64,000 nt of DNA from Alicycliphilus denitrificans K601 (GCF_000204645.1 NC_015422.1:1302001-1366000), one strand, 5' to 3'; positions 49,992 through 60,863 are shown, counted from the stretch's first letter. A program made the numbers and translations. The notes: generated from the sequence alone by a model not told the origin.

Positions 49992-51016
49992 CGCGTGATC
50001 CTTGCGAAGCGCGACGACGGCGCGCGCGCGCGCAGCACGTCCCACAGGCCGCGCCACGTGCCCCAGCCGTAGCCGATGTGGAACGCCGCGATCACGGCCG
50101 GCAGCCGCCACAGCAGGCGCCAGGCGCCGGCCGCGCGCGCCGCGGCCACGCTGGCCAGCGCGAGATAGCTGCCGTAGAGCGCCAGCAGCGCCGCGGCGGG
50201 CCACGGCGTCCAGGGCAGCAGCAGCGCGGCGAGCGCGAGCGCGGCGACGAACAGCGCCGGCACGAGCTGGCGCCACGAGCCCGGCTGGCCGTGCTTGCGC
50301 ACCACGAAGGGCCGCCAGTAGCCGTATTGCCGCTGCTGGGCCAGGAGGTGGCGCAGCGAGTTGCGCGGGTGGTAGACCGAGCGGATGGCGCCGCTTTGCC
50401 AGATGCGGCCGCCGGCCATGCGCAGGCGCAGGTTGTGCTCGTCGTCCTGGTTGCGCACTAGCGCCTCGTCGAACAGGCCGAAGCGCGCGAACGCCTCGCG
50501 CCGCCAGCAGCCCAGGTACACGGTATCGACCTCTCCCTCGTAGCTGCGGTCGCGCGAGCGCGCGCCGCCCACCACCCAGCGGCACTGGAAGGCCGCAGCG
50601 ATGGCCTCGCCCATGGGGCCCGTGCCCTGCGCGACCCAGGGGCCGCCCACGTTGTCGGCGCCGCTGCGCTCCAAGGCCTCGATGCAGCGCGCCAGGTAGT
50701 CCGGGGCGAATCGGGTGTGGATGTCGAGCCGCGCGATCACCTCGCCGCGCGCGTGCGCGATGCAGGCGTTGAGCCCGGTGGAGACGATGCGGTCCGGGTT
50801 GTCCACGAGCAGCAGCCGTGGGTCGGCGGCGCAGCGCTCCAGCAGGCGCTCGCGCGTGCCGTCGTCGCTCTGGCCGTCGGCGATCAGCACCTCCATGCGC
50901 CAGCCCTCGGGCAGCTGCTGGCGCAGCACTGAGCCGCAGAAGGCGTCGATGAAGGCCGCCTCGTTGCGGCAGGGGGCGATCACGCTGAGCAGGCGGGGCA
51001 CGGAGGTGGGGGTCAT
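49988..51016 (-). CDS. glycosyltransferase family 2, membrane-anchored (ExoA-like)
   Basis: A 342-residue GT-A glycosyltransferase. SVIAPCRNEAAFI starts the nucleotide-binding fold, LIADGQSDDGT follows, and EVIARLDIHTRF takes the DxD position. QDDEHNLRLR is the acceptor-side acidic motif. The C-terminal 90 residues carry three or four membrane helices, as in ExoA-type enzymes. It probably adds a sugar to the lipid-linked repeat unit on the cytoplasmic face. Confidence 0.88.
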   Translation of the reverse strand: MTPTSVPRLLSVIAPCRNEAAFIDAFCGSVLRQQLPEGWRMEVLIADGQSDDGTRERLLERCAADPRLLLVDNPDRIVSTGLNACIAHARGEVIARLDIHTRFAPDYLARCIEALERSGADNVGGPWVAQGTGPMGEAIAAAFQCRWVVGGARSRDRSYEGEVDTVYLGCWRREAFARFGLFDEALVRNQDDEHNLRLRMAGGRIWQSGAIRSVYHPRNSLRHLLAQQRQYGYWRPFVVRKHGQPGSWRQLVPALFVAALALAALLLPWTPWPAAALLALYGSYLALASVAAARAAGAWRLLWRLPAVIAAFHIGYGWGTWRGLWDVLRARAPSSRFARITR

Positions 51017-52071
51017 TTCAGCAACTGCCGGTACAGCCGGTCTACCTGGTCCATCTGCGCCTTGCGGTCGCCGTCCAGCGCGATGCGCTCGGCATTGCGG
51101 GTTCCGATGCCGCGCATGCGCGCATCGTCCTCGGCAAGCTGCTGCAGCACGCCGGCCAGCGCGTGCGCGTCGCCCGCGGGCACCAGCAGGTCGGGGGCGA
51201 TCCACTGCCGGTTGGCCGCCAGGTCGCTCGCCACCACCGCCAGGCCGCATGCCATGCTCTCGAGCATGGCCACCGAGGTCGCATCGCTCTCGGGCACGCT
51301 GACCGATATCTTGCAGCGCGCCAGCACGGCGGCCATGCCCGCATCGTCGAGGCGGCCGTGGAACACCACGCATTGCGCCAGGCCCTGTTCCTGCACCCGG
51401 GCGCGCAGCGCGGGTTCGAGCGAGCCGCCGCCCAGCAGGTGCAGCGTCAGCGGCGCGCCGGGCAGCCGCTGGCGCAGCAGCGCGCAGGCGTCGATCAGCG
51501 TGCCGATGTGGTAGTTGGGCTCCCAGGCGCGCAGGCTCACGATCTGCAGGCCGTCCTTGTCCCCCCAGGGCACGGGGGCGAAGCGGGCGCGGTCCACGCC
51601 CCAGTGGATCTCGTGCACCGGCGCGCGCGGGCGGTACTGCCGCGCGGCCTCGACCAGGCTGGCCGAGTCGCCGGTGACGAGGTCGGCGCGGCGCAGGATC
51701 CAGCCCGTGAGCCAGCGCATCCAGGGGCTGCGGTGCGGAGTCACGAGCAGGTCGCTGCCCCAGGCCGTCATCGCGAGCGGGTGGCGGCCGCAGCGCGCGG
51801 CCAGGTAGCCATAGGAGGTGAGGTAGTGTGCGTGCACGATGTCGGGCGCCAGCTCGTGTACATGGCGGCGCGCCGCGCCCGCGCGCAGCAGCCAGTCGGC
51901 CTGGCGCCGCACGGGCGGCAGGATGCGCTGCTCCACGCCGTCGAGCGGCTCGGGCCGCGCCGTGACGAGCGATACGCGCCAGCCGCGCGCGCGCATCTCC
52001 GTCGCCCAGCGCCGGGTGTGGGGGCTGTTGGCATCGCCCAGCAGGCACAGGTGGGGCTGCATGTCAGCCAT
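51013..52071 (-). CDS. glycosyltransferase family 4
   Basis: A 352-residue GT-B glycosyltransferase. The N-terminal domain contains HLCLLGDANSPHTRRWATEM and PDIVHAHYLTSYGYLA, the C-terminal nucleotide-sugar domain GRLDDAGMAAVL and PESDATSVAMLESMACG. The first Glu of the usual EX7E motif is Asp here, as in many GT4 proteins with SDATSV-type motifs. It overlaps the GT2 and acyltransferase genes. Confidence 0.9.
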   Translation of the reverse strand: MADMQPHLCLLGDANSPHTRRWATEMRARGWRVSLVTARPEPLDGVEQRILPPVRRQADWLLRAGAARRHVHELAPDIVHAHYLTSYGYLAARCGRHPLAMTAWGSDLLVTPHRSPWMRWLTGWILRRADLVTGDSASLVEAARQYRPRAPVHEIHWGVDRARFAPVPWGDKDGLQIVSLRAWEPNYHIGTLIDACALLRQRLPGAPLTLHLLGGGSLEPALRARVQEQGLAQCVVFHGRLDDAGMAAVLARCKISVSVPESDATSVAMLESMACGLAVVASDLAANRQWIAPDLLVPAGDAHALAGVLQQLAEDDARMRGIGTRNAERIALDGDRKAQMDQVDRLYRQLLK

Positions 52072-52666
52072 GCTCCTGCTCCGCGCGGGGCAGTTCGCCG
52101 GCCCAGGCAGCATAGTGGGCGGCCAGTTCCGGATGCTGCGCCAGCAGGCGGGCATCGCCGGTGCGCACGTCACCGATGGCGCGCGCGGGCGAGCCGGCGA
52201 CGATGGCGAAGTCCGGCACCGCGCCGCGCACGCGGGAATGGGCGCAGACCACCACGCCCTTGCCGATGCGGCTGCCCGCCTCGACCACGCTGTGCGGGCC
52301 GATGAAGCTGTAGGCACCGATCTCCACGGGTGCGCGCACGTAGCCAGGCATGTCGCCCGCGTGGCCGGCGTAGGTGCGGCCAAGCAGCCTGATGCTGCGG
52401 TGCGAGCTGTGCGTGACGATGCTCACGAAGTTGGTGACCTGCACGCCCTCGGCGATGCGCAGACCGGCCGTGGCATCGAGGAAGTTGAACTGGCCGATGA
52501 ACACGTGGTCCGCCAGGTCGAGGCCTTGCGCGCCCTCGATGCAGGTGCTGGGCGCGATGCGGGTGTGCGGCAGGCGCCGGCCCGCGCGGCCTTGCTCGCC
52601 GAACACCATGCGGAAGAACAGCAGCCGCCAGAGCCAGCGGCGCCAGCGGTTAAGCAGGGCTCTCAT
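52064..52666 (-). CDS. left-handed beta-helix acyltransferase (WbbJ/maltose acetyltransferase type)
   Basis: A 200-residue acyltransferase made of hexapeptide repeats (for example IGAYSFIGPHSVVEAGSRIGKG). The conserved His is in IVTHSSH, and the family ending reads FAIVAGSPARAIG. It lacks the N-terminal Rossmann-like domain of PglD, so it more likely O-acetylates the glycan, although N-acetylation of the 4-amino sugar cannot be excluded. It overlaps the flippase gene by 17 bp. Confidence 0.88.
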   Translation of the reverse strand: MRALLNRWRRWLWRLLFFRMVFGEQGRAGRRLPHTRIAPSTCIEGAQGLDLADHVFIGQFNFLDATAGLRIAEGVQVTNFVSIVTHSSHRSIRLLGRTYAGHAGDMPGYVRAPVEIGAYSFIGPHSVVEAGSRIGKGVVVCAHSRVRGAVPDFAIVAGSPARAIGDVRTGDARLLAQHPELAAHYAAWAGELPRAEQEHG

Positions 52667-53882
52667 GGGGAATGTCGCTCCAGAACGCGAGGGCCCTGAA
52701 ATAGTAGAGGAAGTACGCCGCCATGGCCGCCGACACGCCCCAGGCCGCGCCCTGGAGCCCATCCCAGGCCAGGCCCGCGCACAGGCCCGCGAAGAAGGCT
52801 GCCTGCCCCGCCAGCGACAGCCGCAGCGCCCAGGGCTGGGCGCGCCAGGCCAGCGTGACCACGGAAAGCGGCGAGGCGACGAAATGCAGCCCGATGTACA
52901 GGGCCAGGCCGCGCGCGAGCGCACCGGCGCCTTCCCACTGCGCGCCGAAGGCCCGGGCGAACAGCCCCGGCCCCCATAGCAGCAGCACGGCGGCCAACGG
53001 CGCGGCCAGCAGCGCCAGCGCCAGCATGGAGCGGCGCACCAGGGCGCGGGCGTGATCGGCGCTGCGCGCATGCACCAGCTGCGGGTACAGCGCCTGAGAG
53101 AGCGCGCCGCCCAGCAGCGTGGCGGGGGCCTTGAGGTAGCGCAGCGCCAGCGCCCAGAGGCCGGCCGCTGCGTCGCCCGCCCAGGCGGCGATGAGCAGCA
53201 GCGTGAGCGTGTCCTGAAGCGCGCCGATGAAGGCGTGCGGCGTGTTGTAGAGCGGGAAGTCGCGGTGGCGCGCGGCCATGGCCTTCAGGCGCGGCAGTGG
53301 CTGGCGCCACATGCGCCGCCAGCCGCCCCGTGGCGCCGGCCGGGCCAGCAGCCAGGCGGCGCCAAGGCCCGCGGCGATGGGGCCGAGCAGCAGGCCCGCG
53401 GGCCCCGTCTTGAGAAGGCCCAGCAGCACCTGCAGCAACGCGCCGCCGCCCTGCTGCACAAGGCGCGCGGCCGACAGCAGGCCGAAGCGCTGCGCGCGCG
53501 TGGCCCACAGGGTCAGCCACTGGGTGGCACCGATGGCCAGCACGCCCACAGGCAGCAGCCAGGCAAGGGCCTGGCCCTGGCCCCAGAGGAGCGCCAGGGC
53601 CAGGAGCGTGGATGCGGCCGTGACGGCCAGCAGCAGACGCGCGCACAGGGCCATGAGCAGGGCGGCGCGCCGGGGGGATTTTTCGAGCGGCAGGGCGAAT
53701 TCGTAGCGCGCGCAGGCCACCACTGCCAGGTTGGTGGCCAGGGCCCAGAGCAGGGCGTACTGGCCGAAATCCGCGGGCGCATACAGCCGCGTCAGCGCCG
53801 GCCCCAGCAGCAGGGGCAGGGCGTGGGCCAGTACGCTGCCGGCCAGCAGCGTGAGCGTGGCGCGCAGCAGGCCGAGCGTCAT
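52650..53882 (-). CDS. polysaccharide flippase (Wzx/MATE-like)
   Basis: A 410-residue protein with about 12 hydrophobic helices. The N-terminal LLGPALTRLYAPADFGQYAL pattern is typical of Wzx/MOP-family flippases, which move undecaprenyl-linked repeat units across the inner membrane. A Wzy polymerase gene is not visible in the window, so the glycan may be one unit or polymerised by a gene elsewhere. Its start overlaps the PglF-like gene stop. Confidence 0.9.
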   Translation of the reverse strand: MTLGLLRATLTLLAGSVLAHALPLLLGPALTRLYAPADFGQYALLWALATNLAVVACARYEFALPLEKSPRRAALLMALCARLLLAVTAASTLLALALLWGQGQALAWLLPVGVLAIGATQWLTLWATRAQRFGLLSAARLVQQGGGALLQVLLGLLKTGPAGLLLGPIAAGLGAAWLLARPAPRGGWRRMWRQPLPRLKAMAARHRDFPLYNTPHAFIGALQDTLTLLLIAAWAGDAAAGLWALALRYLKAPATLLGGALSQALYPQLVHARSADHARALVRRSMLALALLAAPLAAVLLLWGPGLFARAFGAQWEGAGALARGLALYIGLHFVASPLSVVTLAWRAQPWALRLSLAGQAAFFAGLCAGLAWDGLQGAAWGVSAAMAAYFLYYFRALAFWSDIPHESPA

Positions 53883-55780
53883 GGGCTGGCCGGGCCGGCG
53901 GGCTGGTAGCCGGGCACCATCTGCCGCAGCAGGGCCATGATGGCAGGCGTGTCGCCGGCCAGTGCCGCGCGGCGCAGGGCCTCCAGCCTGGGCTGCATGT
54001 CTGACCACGGCGCGTGCTCCTCGTGCGCGCGCAGTATGCGCGGGTGCGCCGTGGGCAGGGGGTTGTCGCCTATCAGCAGCTCCTCGTACAGCTTCTCGCC
54101 GGGGCGCAGGCCGATGAACCGGATTTCGATGTCTCCGGTCGGGTGCGCGTCGCTGCGCACCGTGAGGCCCGACAGCGCCACCATACGCCGGGCCAGATCC
54201 ACGATGCGTATGGGCTCGCCCATGTCGAGCAGGAACAGGTCGCCGCCCTCGGCCATGGCGCCGGCCTGCAGCACGAGCTGGGCCGCCTCGGGGATGGTCA
54301 TGAAGTAGCGCGTGACCTCCGGGTGCGTGACCGTGATGGGGCCGCCCGCGGCGATCTGGCGCCGAAACAGCGGGATCACGCTGCCGCTGGAGCCCAGCAC
54401 GTTGCCGAAGCGCACCATGGAAAAGCGCGTCGGCGTGCGCGCGCTGCCGAACGGCTGTCGGCCGCAGGCGGAGATGGCCTGCAGCACCAGTTCCGCGATG
54501 CGCTTGCTCGCGCCCATGACGTTGGTGGGGCGCACGGCCTTGTCGGTGGAGATCAGGACGAAGTGGCGCGCGCCATGTTCTACCGCCGCGCGGACCACGG
54601 AAAGCGTGCCGAACACGTTGTTGAATATGCCCTCCGCCGCGTTGGCCTCGACCATGGGCACGTGCTTGTAGGCGGCGGCATGGTAGATGGAGCTTGGTTG
54701 ATGCTCCCGGCAGATGCGGGCCATGTGCGCTTCGTCGGTCACGTTGGCGAGCAGGGGCACGAGCGTGCAGCATGCGGCGGCGCCGTCCTGCTGCGCGGCG
54801 ACGGCGGCCTGTAGTTCCTGGTGGATGCCGTAGAGCGCGTATTCGCTGTGGTCCACCAGCAGCAGCCTGGACGGGTGCGCGCGCAGGATCTGCCGGCACA
54901 GTTCGCTGCCTATGCTGCCGCCCGCGCCCGTGACGAGCACCACGGCGCCGCGCAGGTTGCGTTCGAGCAGTTCCTGGTCCGGGGCCACGGGCGCGCGGCC
55001 CAGCAGGTCGACGATGTCCAGGTCCTGGAAGTCGGTCACGCTCACGCGGCCGCTCGCGAGGTCCGTGAGGCTGGGCAGCGTGCGGATGCGCACGGGCAGC
55101 TCGCTCAGGTGCCCGATGATGTCGCGCCGCCGCTCGTGCGAGATGCTGGGCAGCGCCAGCAGCACGTCGGTGATGCCCTCGCGCTCCACCAGTGCCGGCA
55201 GGGCGCTGGCGCCATGGACGCGGGCGCCGTTGATGCTGCTGCCGACCTTTCTCGGGTCGTCGTCCACGAAGCCGCGCAGCGTGTACTGGCGTGCGCTCGC
55301 CAGGCCCGCGGCCGTTTGCGCGCCCGCGACGCCCGCGCCATAGATCAGCAGGCGGTGGCGCGCATTGCGTGTCTGGCCCGAGAGCCAGAACCAGCCCAGC
55401 GCGCGGCTCGTGCCTATGAGCAGCAGCAGGATCAGGGGCTGCAGAATGCCCACGCTGCGCGGCACGCCCTCCCACTTGGCCAGGAGCAGCAGCGCCAGCA
55501 GCAGCGCGCCATAGGTGGTAACGGCGCGGCCGGTGGTCAGCAGCGCGGCGATGCCGTTGTAGCGGAAGATGGCGCGGTACAGGCCCATGTGGACGAAGAC
55601 GGGGAAGGCCATGGCCGGCCCGAGCAGGTAGACCAGCCATTGCAGCCCCTCGGGCCAGTGCAGGGTGTCCAGCCGCAGCGAGAAGGCCAGCCACATCGCC
55701 AGCAGCCCCAGGCCCAGGTCCAGTGTGACGACGACCAGCCGCTTGATGGAGCGCGGCCAGGTCAGTGCTTGCATCAGCAT
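53879..55780 (-). CDS. UDP-N-acetylglucosamine 4,6-dehydratase, WbpM/PglF type
   Basis: A 633-residue membrane protein. Four helices at the N-terminus (about residues 10-115) precede a CoA-binding-like Rossmann domain and the extended SDR catalytic domain: cofactor motif VTGAGGSIGSEL, NAAEGIFNN and STDKAVRPTNVMGASKR. Tyr of the usual YxxxK is Met, which matches the altered triad of WbpM/PglF. It makes UDP-4-keto-6-deoxy-GlcNAc for rare amino sugars. It is the first gene of the leftward cluster. Confidence 0.92.
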   Translation of the reverse strand: MLMQALTWPRSIKRLVVVTLDLGLGLLAMWLAFSLRLDTLHWPEGLQWLVYLLGPAMAFPVFVHMGLYRAIFRYNGIAALLTTGRAVTTYGALLLALLLLAKWEGVPRSVGILQPLILLLLIGTSRALGWFWLSGQTRNARHRLLIYGAGVAGAQTAAGLASARQYTLRGFVDDDPRKVGSSINGARVHGASALPALVEREGITDVLLALPSISHERRRDIIGHLSELPVRIRTLPSLTDLASGRVSVTDFQDLDIVDLLGRAPVAPDQELLERNLRGAVVLVTGAGGSIGSELCRQILRAHPSRLLLVDHSEYALYGIHQELQAAVAAQQDGAAACCTLVPLLANVTDEAHMARICREHQPSSIYHAAAYKHVPMVEANAAEGIFNNVFGTLSVVRAAVEHGARHFVLISTDKAVRPTNVMGASKRIAELVLQAISACGRQPFGSARTPTRFSMVRFGNVLGSSGSVIPLFRRQIAAGGPITVTHPEVTRYFMTIPEAAQLVLQAGAMAEGGDLFLLDMGEPIRIVDLARRMVALSGLTVRSDAHPTGDIEIRFIGLRPGEKLYEELLIGDNPLPTAHPRILRAHEEHAPWSDMQPRLEALRRAALAGDTPAIMALLRQMVPGYQPAGPASP

Positions 55781-55816
55781 GCGTGCGGTATTCCTTTGGT
55801 CCGGCGATGTCTCTGT

Positions 55817-56452
55817 CTACAGGAAGATTCCCATGCGCTCGAGCATGTCGCCCACCAGCTCCAGGCGCACGAGCGGGTTGTCCAGCGTCATCAGGCGCTG
55901 CTTGCGGTCTGCGGGCAGGGGCAGCAGCTCGCACCAGCGGTTGGCTACCCAGCCGCAGTCCTGCAGTTGCTCCGGCGTGGGGACGGCGTGCGGTCCGGCC
56001 CCCGCCTCGCGCGCGTGCAGCGAGGCCAGCACCTGCGCCAGCACGCGGGCCGTGCGCTGCAGGTCGTCGGGCACCGGTACATGCGGGTCGCCGGGCAGCT
56101 GCTCCACGTCCGCCACCCACAGCCCGTGCGGAAGGTGGCTGCGGTGGGTGATGCGAAAGCGCGCGGCGCCTCGGCACTGCAGGGTGATCAGCCCGGGCTG
56201 CGGCGCCTGCATTTGCTCGATGGCGGCCAGAGTGCCCATGTCGTGGAATTGTTCCGCGGGCGCGCCGGCGCGGCGCACCTCGTGCCCGGCGGTGAGCGCG
56301 ACCACGCCGAACGGGGCGCCCGCGTGCCGGCATTTGCGCACCATGTCCAGGTAGCGCACCTCGAACACGCGCAGCGCCAGCACGCCACCGGGAAACAGCA
56401 CGGTGTCGAGCGGAAACAGCGGCAGTGAAGTCAGTGTCAGCGGCTGGGGCAT
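55817..56452 (-). CDS. LON-protease substrate-binding (LON-N) domain protein
   Basis: A 211-residue protein containing only the N-terminal domain of Lon: LPLFPLDTVLFPGGVLALRVFEVRYLDMV is the family start (given as the first 35 residues), with no AAA or protease part. Such single-domain proteins are frequent in proteobacteria, and their function is unknown. It lies 36 bp before the polysaccharide cluster's first gene and may share its transcript. Confidence 0.9.
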   Translation of the reverse strand: MPQPLTLTSLPLFPLDTVLFPGGVLALRVFEVRYLDMVRKCRHAGAPFGVVALTAGHEVRRAGAPAEQFHDMGTLAAIEQMQAPQPGLITLQCRGAARFRITHRSHLPHGLWVADVEQLPGDPHVPVPDDLQRTARVLAQVLASLHAREAGAGPHAVPTPEQLQDCGWVANRWCELLPLPADRKQRLMTLDNPLVRLELVGDMLERMGIFL

Positions 56453-56545
56453 GGCGGGGCGCGGTGGCGGCACCGCTATCATCCCATGCTGCGCCGTCCC
56501 CGGCGCCGTGCCGCGCCCGTGGCGGGCGTCCTTTTGCTGCCTTCC

Positions 56546-57094
56546 ATGCTGTTCCAGATCCTTTCTTTCCTTCTCGAAGTCGCCAGCGGCCTGCTGACCG
56601 GCGCCTGCCTGCTGCGCCTGTACATGCAGTGGCAGCGTGTCTCGTTCGCCAACCCCGTGGGGCGGCTGGTGTTCGCGCTCAGCGACTGGCTGGTGCTGCC
56701 GCTGCGCAAGCTGGTGCCGGCCGCGGGACGCTGGGATCTGTCGAGCCTGGTGGCGGCGTTCCTGCTGCAGCTGGTGCAATACCTGCTGCTGTGGCTGCTG
56801 CTGGGCGCCGGCGTGGGGCTGGCCTGGCTGCCGTGGGTGGCCGTCTTCAGCCTGGCGCACGTGGCCGTGTCGGGCCTGATGGGGCTGCTGATCGTCTATG
56901 CCGTGCTCTCGTGGGTGCAGACGCGCTCAGCTCTAGGCGACGTGATCGCGCGCCTGTGCGAGCCGCTCCTGCGCCCCGTGCGGCGCGTGCTGCCGCTGGT
57001 GGGCGGCATCGACCTGTCGCCGCTGGTGCTGCTGGTGTTGCTGCAGGTTCTGTCCATCGTGCTGGGCCATCTGCAGGCCAGCGTGATGATGTGA
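56546..57094 (+). CDS. yggT: YggT family membrane protein
   Basis: A 182-residue protein with two YGGT repeats. Each has two helices and the conserved ending, LRLYMQWQRVSFANP and later VLSWVQTRSALGDV. YggT/Ycf19 proteins are linked to membrane organisation and osmotic or K+ homeostasis. The start at 56546 (MLFQILSFLLE) fits the family; upstream in-frame codons look non-coding. It converges with accD across 76 bp that hold element copy K. Confidence 0.9.
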   Translation: MLFQILSFLLEVASGLLTGACLLRLYMQWQRVSFANPVGRLVFALSDWLVLPLRKLVPAAGRWDLSSLVAAFLLQLVQYLLLWLLLGAGVGLAWLPWVAVFSLAHVAVSGLMGLLIVYAVLSWVQTRSALGDVIARLCEPLLRPVRRVLPLVGGIDLSPLVLLVLLQVLSIVLGHLQASVMM

Positions 57095-57107
57095 TGGATT
57101 TATACGG

Positions 57108-57161
57108 AAAACGCCTCCAGCGCCCTTCTATAGGGCGCTGGCAGCTATCGTTTGAATAGCT
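57108..57161 (+). repeat. dispersed palindromic element, copy K
   Basis: Forward copy with both parts: AAAACGCCT, stem CCAGCGCCC/GGGCGCTGG (9 bp), then AGCTATcgtttgaATAGCTTTT. It lies between the convergent yggT and accD genes and ends in TTTT, so it may serve as a terminator on the + strand. Confidence 0.9.
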
Positions 57162-57170
57162 TTTCCGCCG

Positions 57171-58043
57171 TCAGGCCACCGCGTCCGCCGGCAGGCGCTG
57201 CAGCATGGACAGGCATTGCGCCACCGTCTGGCGCAGCTCGCGCCGGTCGCAGATGAAGTCCACGGCGCCCTTGGTTTGCAGGAACTCGGCGCGCTGGAAG
57301 CCCTCGGGCAGGGTCACGCGCACGGTGGATTCGATCACGCGCGGGCCGGCGAAGCCGATCAGGGCCTTGGGCTCGGCGATCACGATGTCGCCCACGAAGG
57401 CGAAGCCGGCCGAGACGCCGCCCATGGTCGGGTCGGTGAGCACGCTGATGTAGGGCAGGCCCTTCTTGGCCAGGCGCGTGAGCGCGGCGTTGGTCTTGGC
57501 CATCTGCATCAGGGACAGCAGGCCTTCCTGCATGCGCGCGCCGCCGGTGGCGGTGAAGCAGATGAAGGGCACCTTTTGCTCGATGGCGGTCTCCACGCCG
57601 CGCACGAAGCGCTCGCCTACCACGGAGCCCATGGAGCCGCCCATGAAGTCGAACTCGAAGCAGGCGGCCACCACGTTGATGCTCTTGACGGCGCCGCCCA
57701 TGACGATGAGCGCGTCGGTCTCGCCGGTGTTTTCCAGCGCCTCCTTCAGGCGCTCGGGGTACTTGCGGCTGTCCTTGAACTTGAGGGCGTCCACGGGCAG
57801 AACCTCCTGGCCGATCTCGTAGCGGCCCTCGCCGTCCAGGAAGGCGTTGAGCCGCGCGCGCGCGCCGATGCGGTGGTGGTGGCCGCATTGCGGGCAGACG
57901 TTCTGGTTGTGCTCCAGGTCGGTCTTGTAGAGCACGTTGTCGCAGCTGGGACACTTGACCCACAGGCCCTCGGGCATCTGGCGGCGCTCGGTGGGGTTGG
58001 TCTGCTGGATTTTGGCGGGCAGGAGTTTTTCGAGCCAGGACAT
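57171..58043 (-). CDS. accD: acetyl-CoA carboxylase carboxyltransferase beta subunit
   Basis: A 290-residue carboxyltransferase subunit that makes malonyl-CoA with AccA. The N-terminal C4 zinc ribbon is [12 protein letters not shown] and [10 protein letters not shown]; the crotonase-like core has [18 protein letters not shown] and [21 protein letters not shown] segments. It lies 28 bp downstream of trpA, a gene order typical of betaproteobacteria. Confidence 0.97.
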   Translation of the reverse strand: MSWLEKLLPAKIQQTNPTERRQMPEGLWVKCPSCDNVLYKTDLEHNQNVCPQCGHHHRIGARARLNAFLDGEGRYEIGQEVLPVDALKFKDSRKYPERLKEALENTGETDALIVMGGAVKSINVVAACFEFDFMGGSMGSVVGERFVRGVETAIEQKVPFICFTATGGARMQEGLLSLMQMAKTNAALTRLAKKGLPYISVLTDPTMGGVSAGFAFVGDIVIAEPKALIGFAGPRVIESTVRVTLPEGFQRAEFLQTKGAVDFICDRRELRQTVAQCLSMLQRLPADAVA

Positions 58044-58071
58044 AGGGTTTCCTCTTGCTTGAGGGCGGTGA

Positions 58072-58877
58072 TTATGCGTCGAGCGCCTTGCGGATGCCGC
58101 GCAGGAAGTCCACGGTGATGCCGACCACCTTCTCGTGCGGCTGGTCCTCGATGAGCTGGATGATGCGGCTGCCGATGACCACGGCGTCGGCCACGCGGCC
58201 GATGGCCTGGGCCGTGGCCGCGTCGCGGATGCCGAAGCCCACGCCGACGGGGATCTTCACGTGCTCGCGGATGCGCGGCAGCATGGACTCGACGGCGGCG
58301 GTGTCGAGCGCGCCCGAGCCCGTCACGCCCTTGAGCGAGACGTAGTACACGTAGCCGCTGGCCACGCGCGCCACCTGCTGCATGCGCTCGGGCGTGGAGG
58401 TGGGGGCGAGCAGGAAGATCAGATCGATGCCGTGTGCGCGCAGGTCGGCGGCGAACTGCTCGCATTCCTCGGGCGGGTAGTCCACGACGAGCACGCCGTC
58501 CACGCCGGCCGCGCCGGCATCGCGGGCGAACGCGCCCTTGCCGTGGCGCTGGTCGTAGCGCTCCACCGGGTTGGCGTAGCCCATGAGCACCACGGGCGTG
58601 GTCTGGTTGCGCTGGCGGAAACTGCGCACCATCTCCAGCACCTGCGGCATGCCGATGCCCAGGGACAGGGCCTTCTCGCCCGCCTTCTGGATCACCGGGC
58701 CGTCGGCCATGGGGTCGGAGAAGGGCACGCCGAGCTCGATCACGTCGGCGCCGGCCTCCACCATGCCGTGCATGAGCGCGGGCGTGATGTCGGCGAACGG
58801 GAAGCCCGCCGTCACGTAGGGGATGAGCGCCTTGCGACCCTTTTCCTGCAGGGCGGCGAAGGTGTCAGCGATGCGGC

Positions 58878-58881
<4 letters not shown>
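58072..58881 (-). CDS. trpA: tryptophan synthase alpha chain
   Basis: A 269-residue TIM barrel that releases indole from indole-3-glycerol phosphate. The catalytic Glu and Asp are in [19 protein letters not shown]. The start overlaps the trpB stop (ATGA), which couples equal synthesis of the two subunits. Confidence 0.97.
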
Positions 58882-60146
<1,265 letters not shown>

Positions 60147-60863
60147 TCAGGAGATGGAAGCTGGTGCCGCATCCGCCGCGCGCACGGCGGCGATGAAGCG
60201 TTGGATCTTGCCGGCGTCCTTGACGCCCTTCAGGGGGGAGCCGTCGGGGCCGTCGGCCTCTACGCCGGAGCTGACGTCAACCGCCAGCGTTCGGCAACGC
60301 GGTCGGACCTGCAGGATGCCATCGGCCACGTTTGCAGGCGTGAGTCCACCAGACAAAACGAGGTGACAGTCGACGCTTGGTGGAAGGAGTGACCAATTGA
60401 ATGCCTTGCCGCCGCCGCCATAGCCCTCGACATGGGCGTCGAGCAGGATGGCACGGGCGTGAGAGTGAGCCTGTGCGTATTCTACGAGGTCGAACCGTGC
60501 CGCATCCTCGCCCAGGGGAATGCGCGCGGCGCGCAGGAAGGGGATGCGCCCCTGGTCGCTGGCGGCCCAGCAGTCCTCGGGTGTCTCGTCACCATGAAAT
60601 TGCACCGTAGCGCCCGGTACGCAAGCGCTTGCAGCTATCACTTCAGTAGCTTGCGCGTTCACGAACAGCAGGACGGGCGTTGTGAAGGGCGGCAGGCGCC
60701 GGGCCAGGGCCGCGGCGCGCTCGGGGCTGACGGCGCGCGGGCTCTTCGCGTAGAGCACGAAGCCGACGGCGTCCGCGCCTGCGGCAACGGCCGCGTCCAC
60801 GTCCTGCTCGCGCGTCAGGCCGCAGATCTTGATGCGGGTGCGTATGGGGGAGGGGCTGCTCAT
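60147..60863 (-). CDS. trpF: phosphoribosylanthranilate isomerase
   Basis: A 238-residue TIM barrel of tryptophan synthesis. [30 protein letters not shown] is the N-terminal core (first 35 residues) with the catalytic Cys; VQFHGDE and [12 protein letters not shown] segments are conserved, with the catalytic Asp in ILLDAHVEG. The ATG overlaps the truA stop. A stretch coding for part of residues 70-85 matches the dispersed palindromic element (copy L). Confidence 0.95.
   Translation of the reverse strand: MSSPSPIRTRIKICGLTREQDVDAAVAAGADAVGFVLYAKSPRAVSPERAAALARRLPPFTTPVLLFVNAQATEVIAASACVPGATVQFHGDETPEDCWAASDQGRIPFLRAARIPLGEDAARFDLVEYAQAHSHARAILLDAHVEGYGGGGKAFNWSLLPPSVDCHLVLSGGLTPANVADGILQVRPRCRTLAVDVSSGVEADGPDGSPLKGVKDAGKIQRFIAAVRAADAAPASIS
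60608..60651 (+). repeat. element-like sequence, copy L, inside trpF
   Basis: TAGCGCCCGG, then AAGCGCTTGCAGCTAT cacttca GTAGCT matches the right half of the forward element, but it lies in the trpF coding sequence. The encoded segment ([12 protein letters not shown]) keeps the length expected for TrpF, so chance or conversion are both possible. Confidence 0.45.

Noticed and set aside
52064..52666. Naming the beta-helix acyltransferase pglD.
   Set aside because: It lacks the PglD N-terminal UDP-sugar-binding domain and matches the general WbbJ/maltose acetyltransferase type instead.
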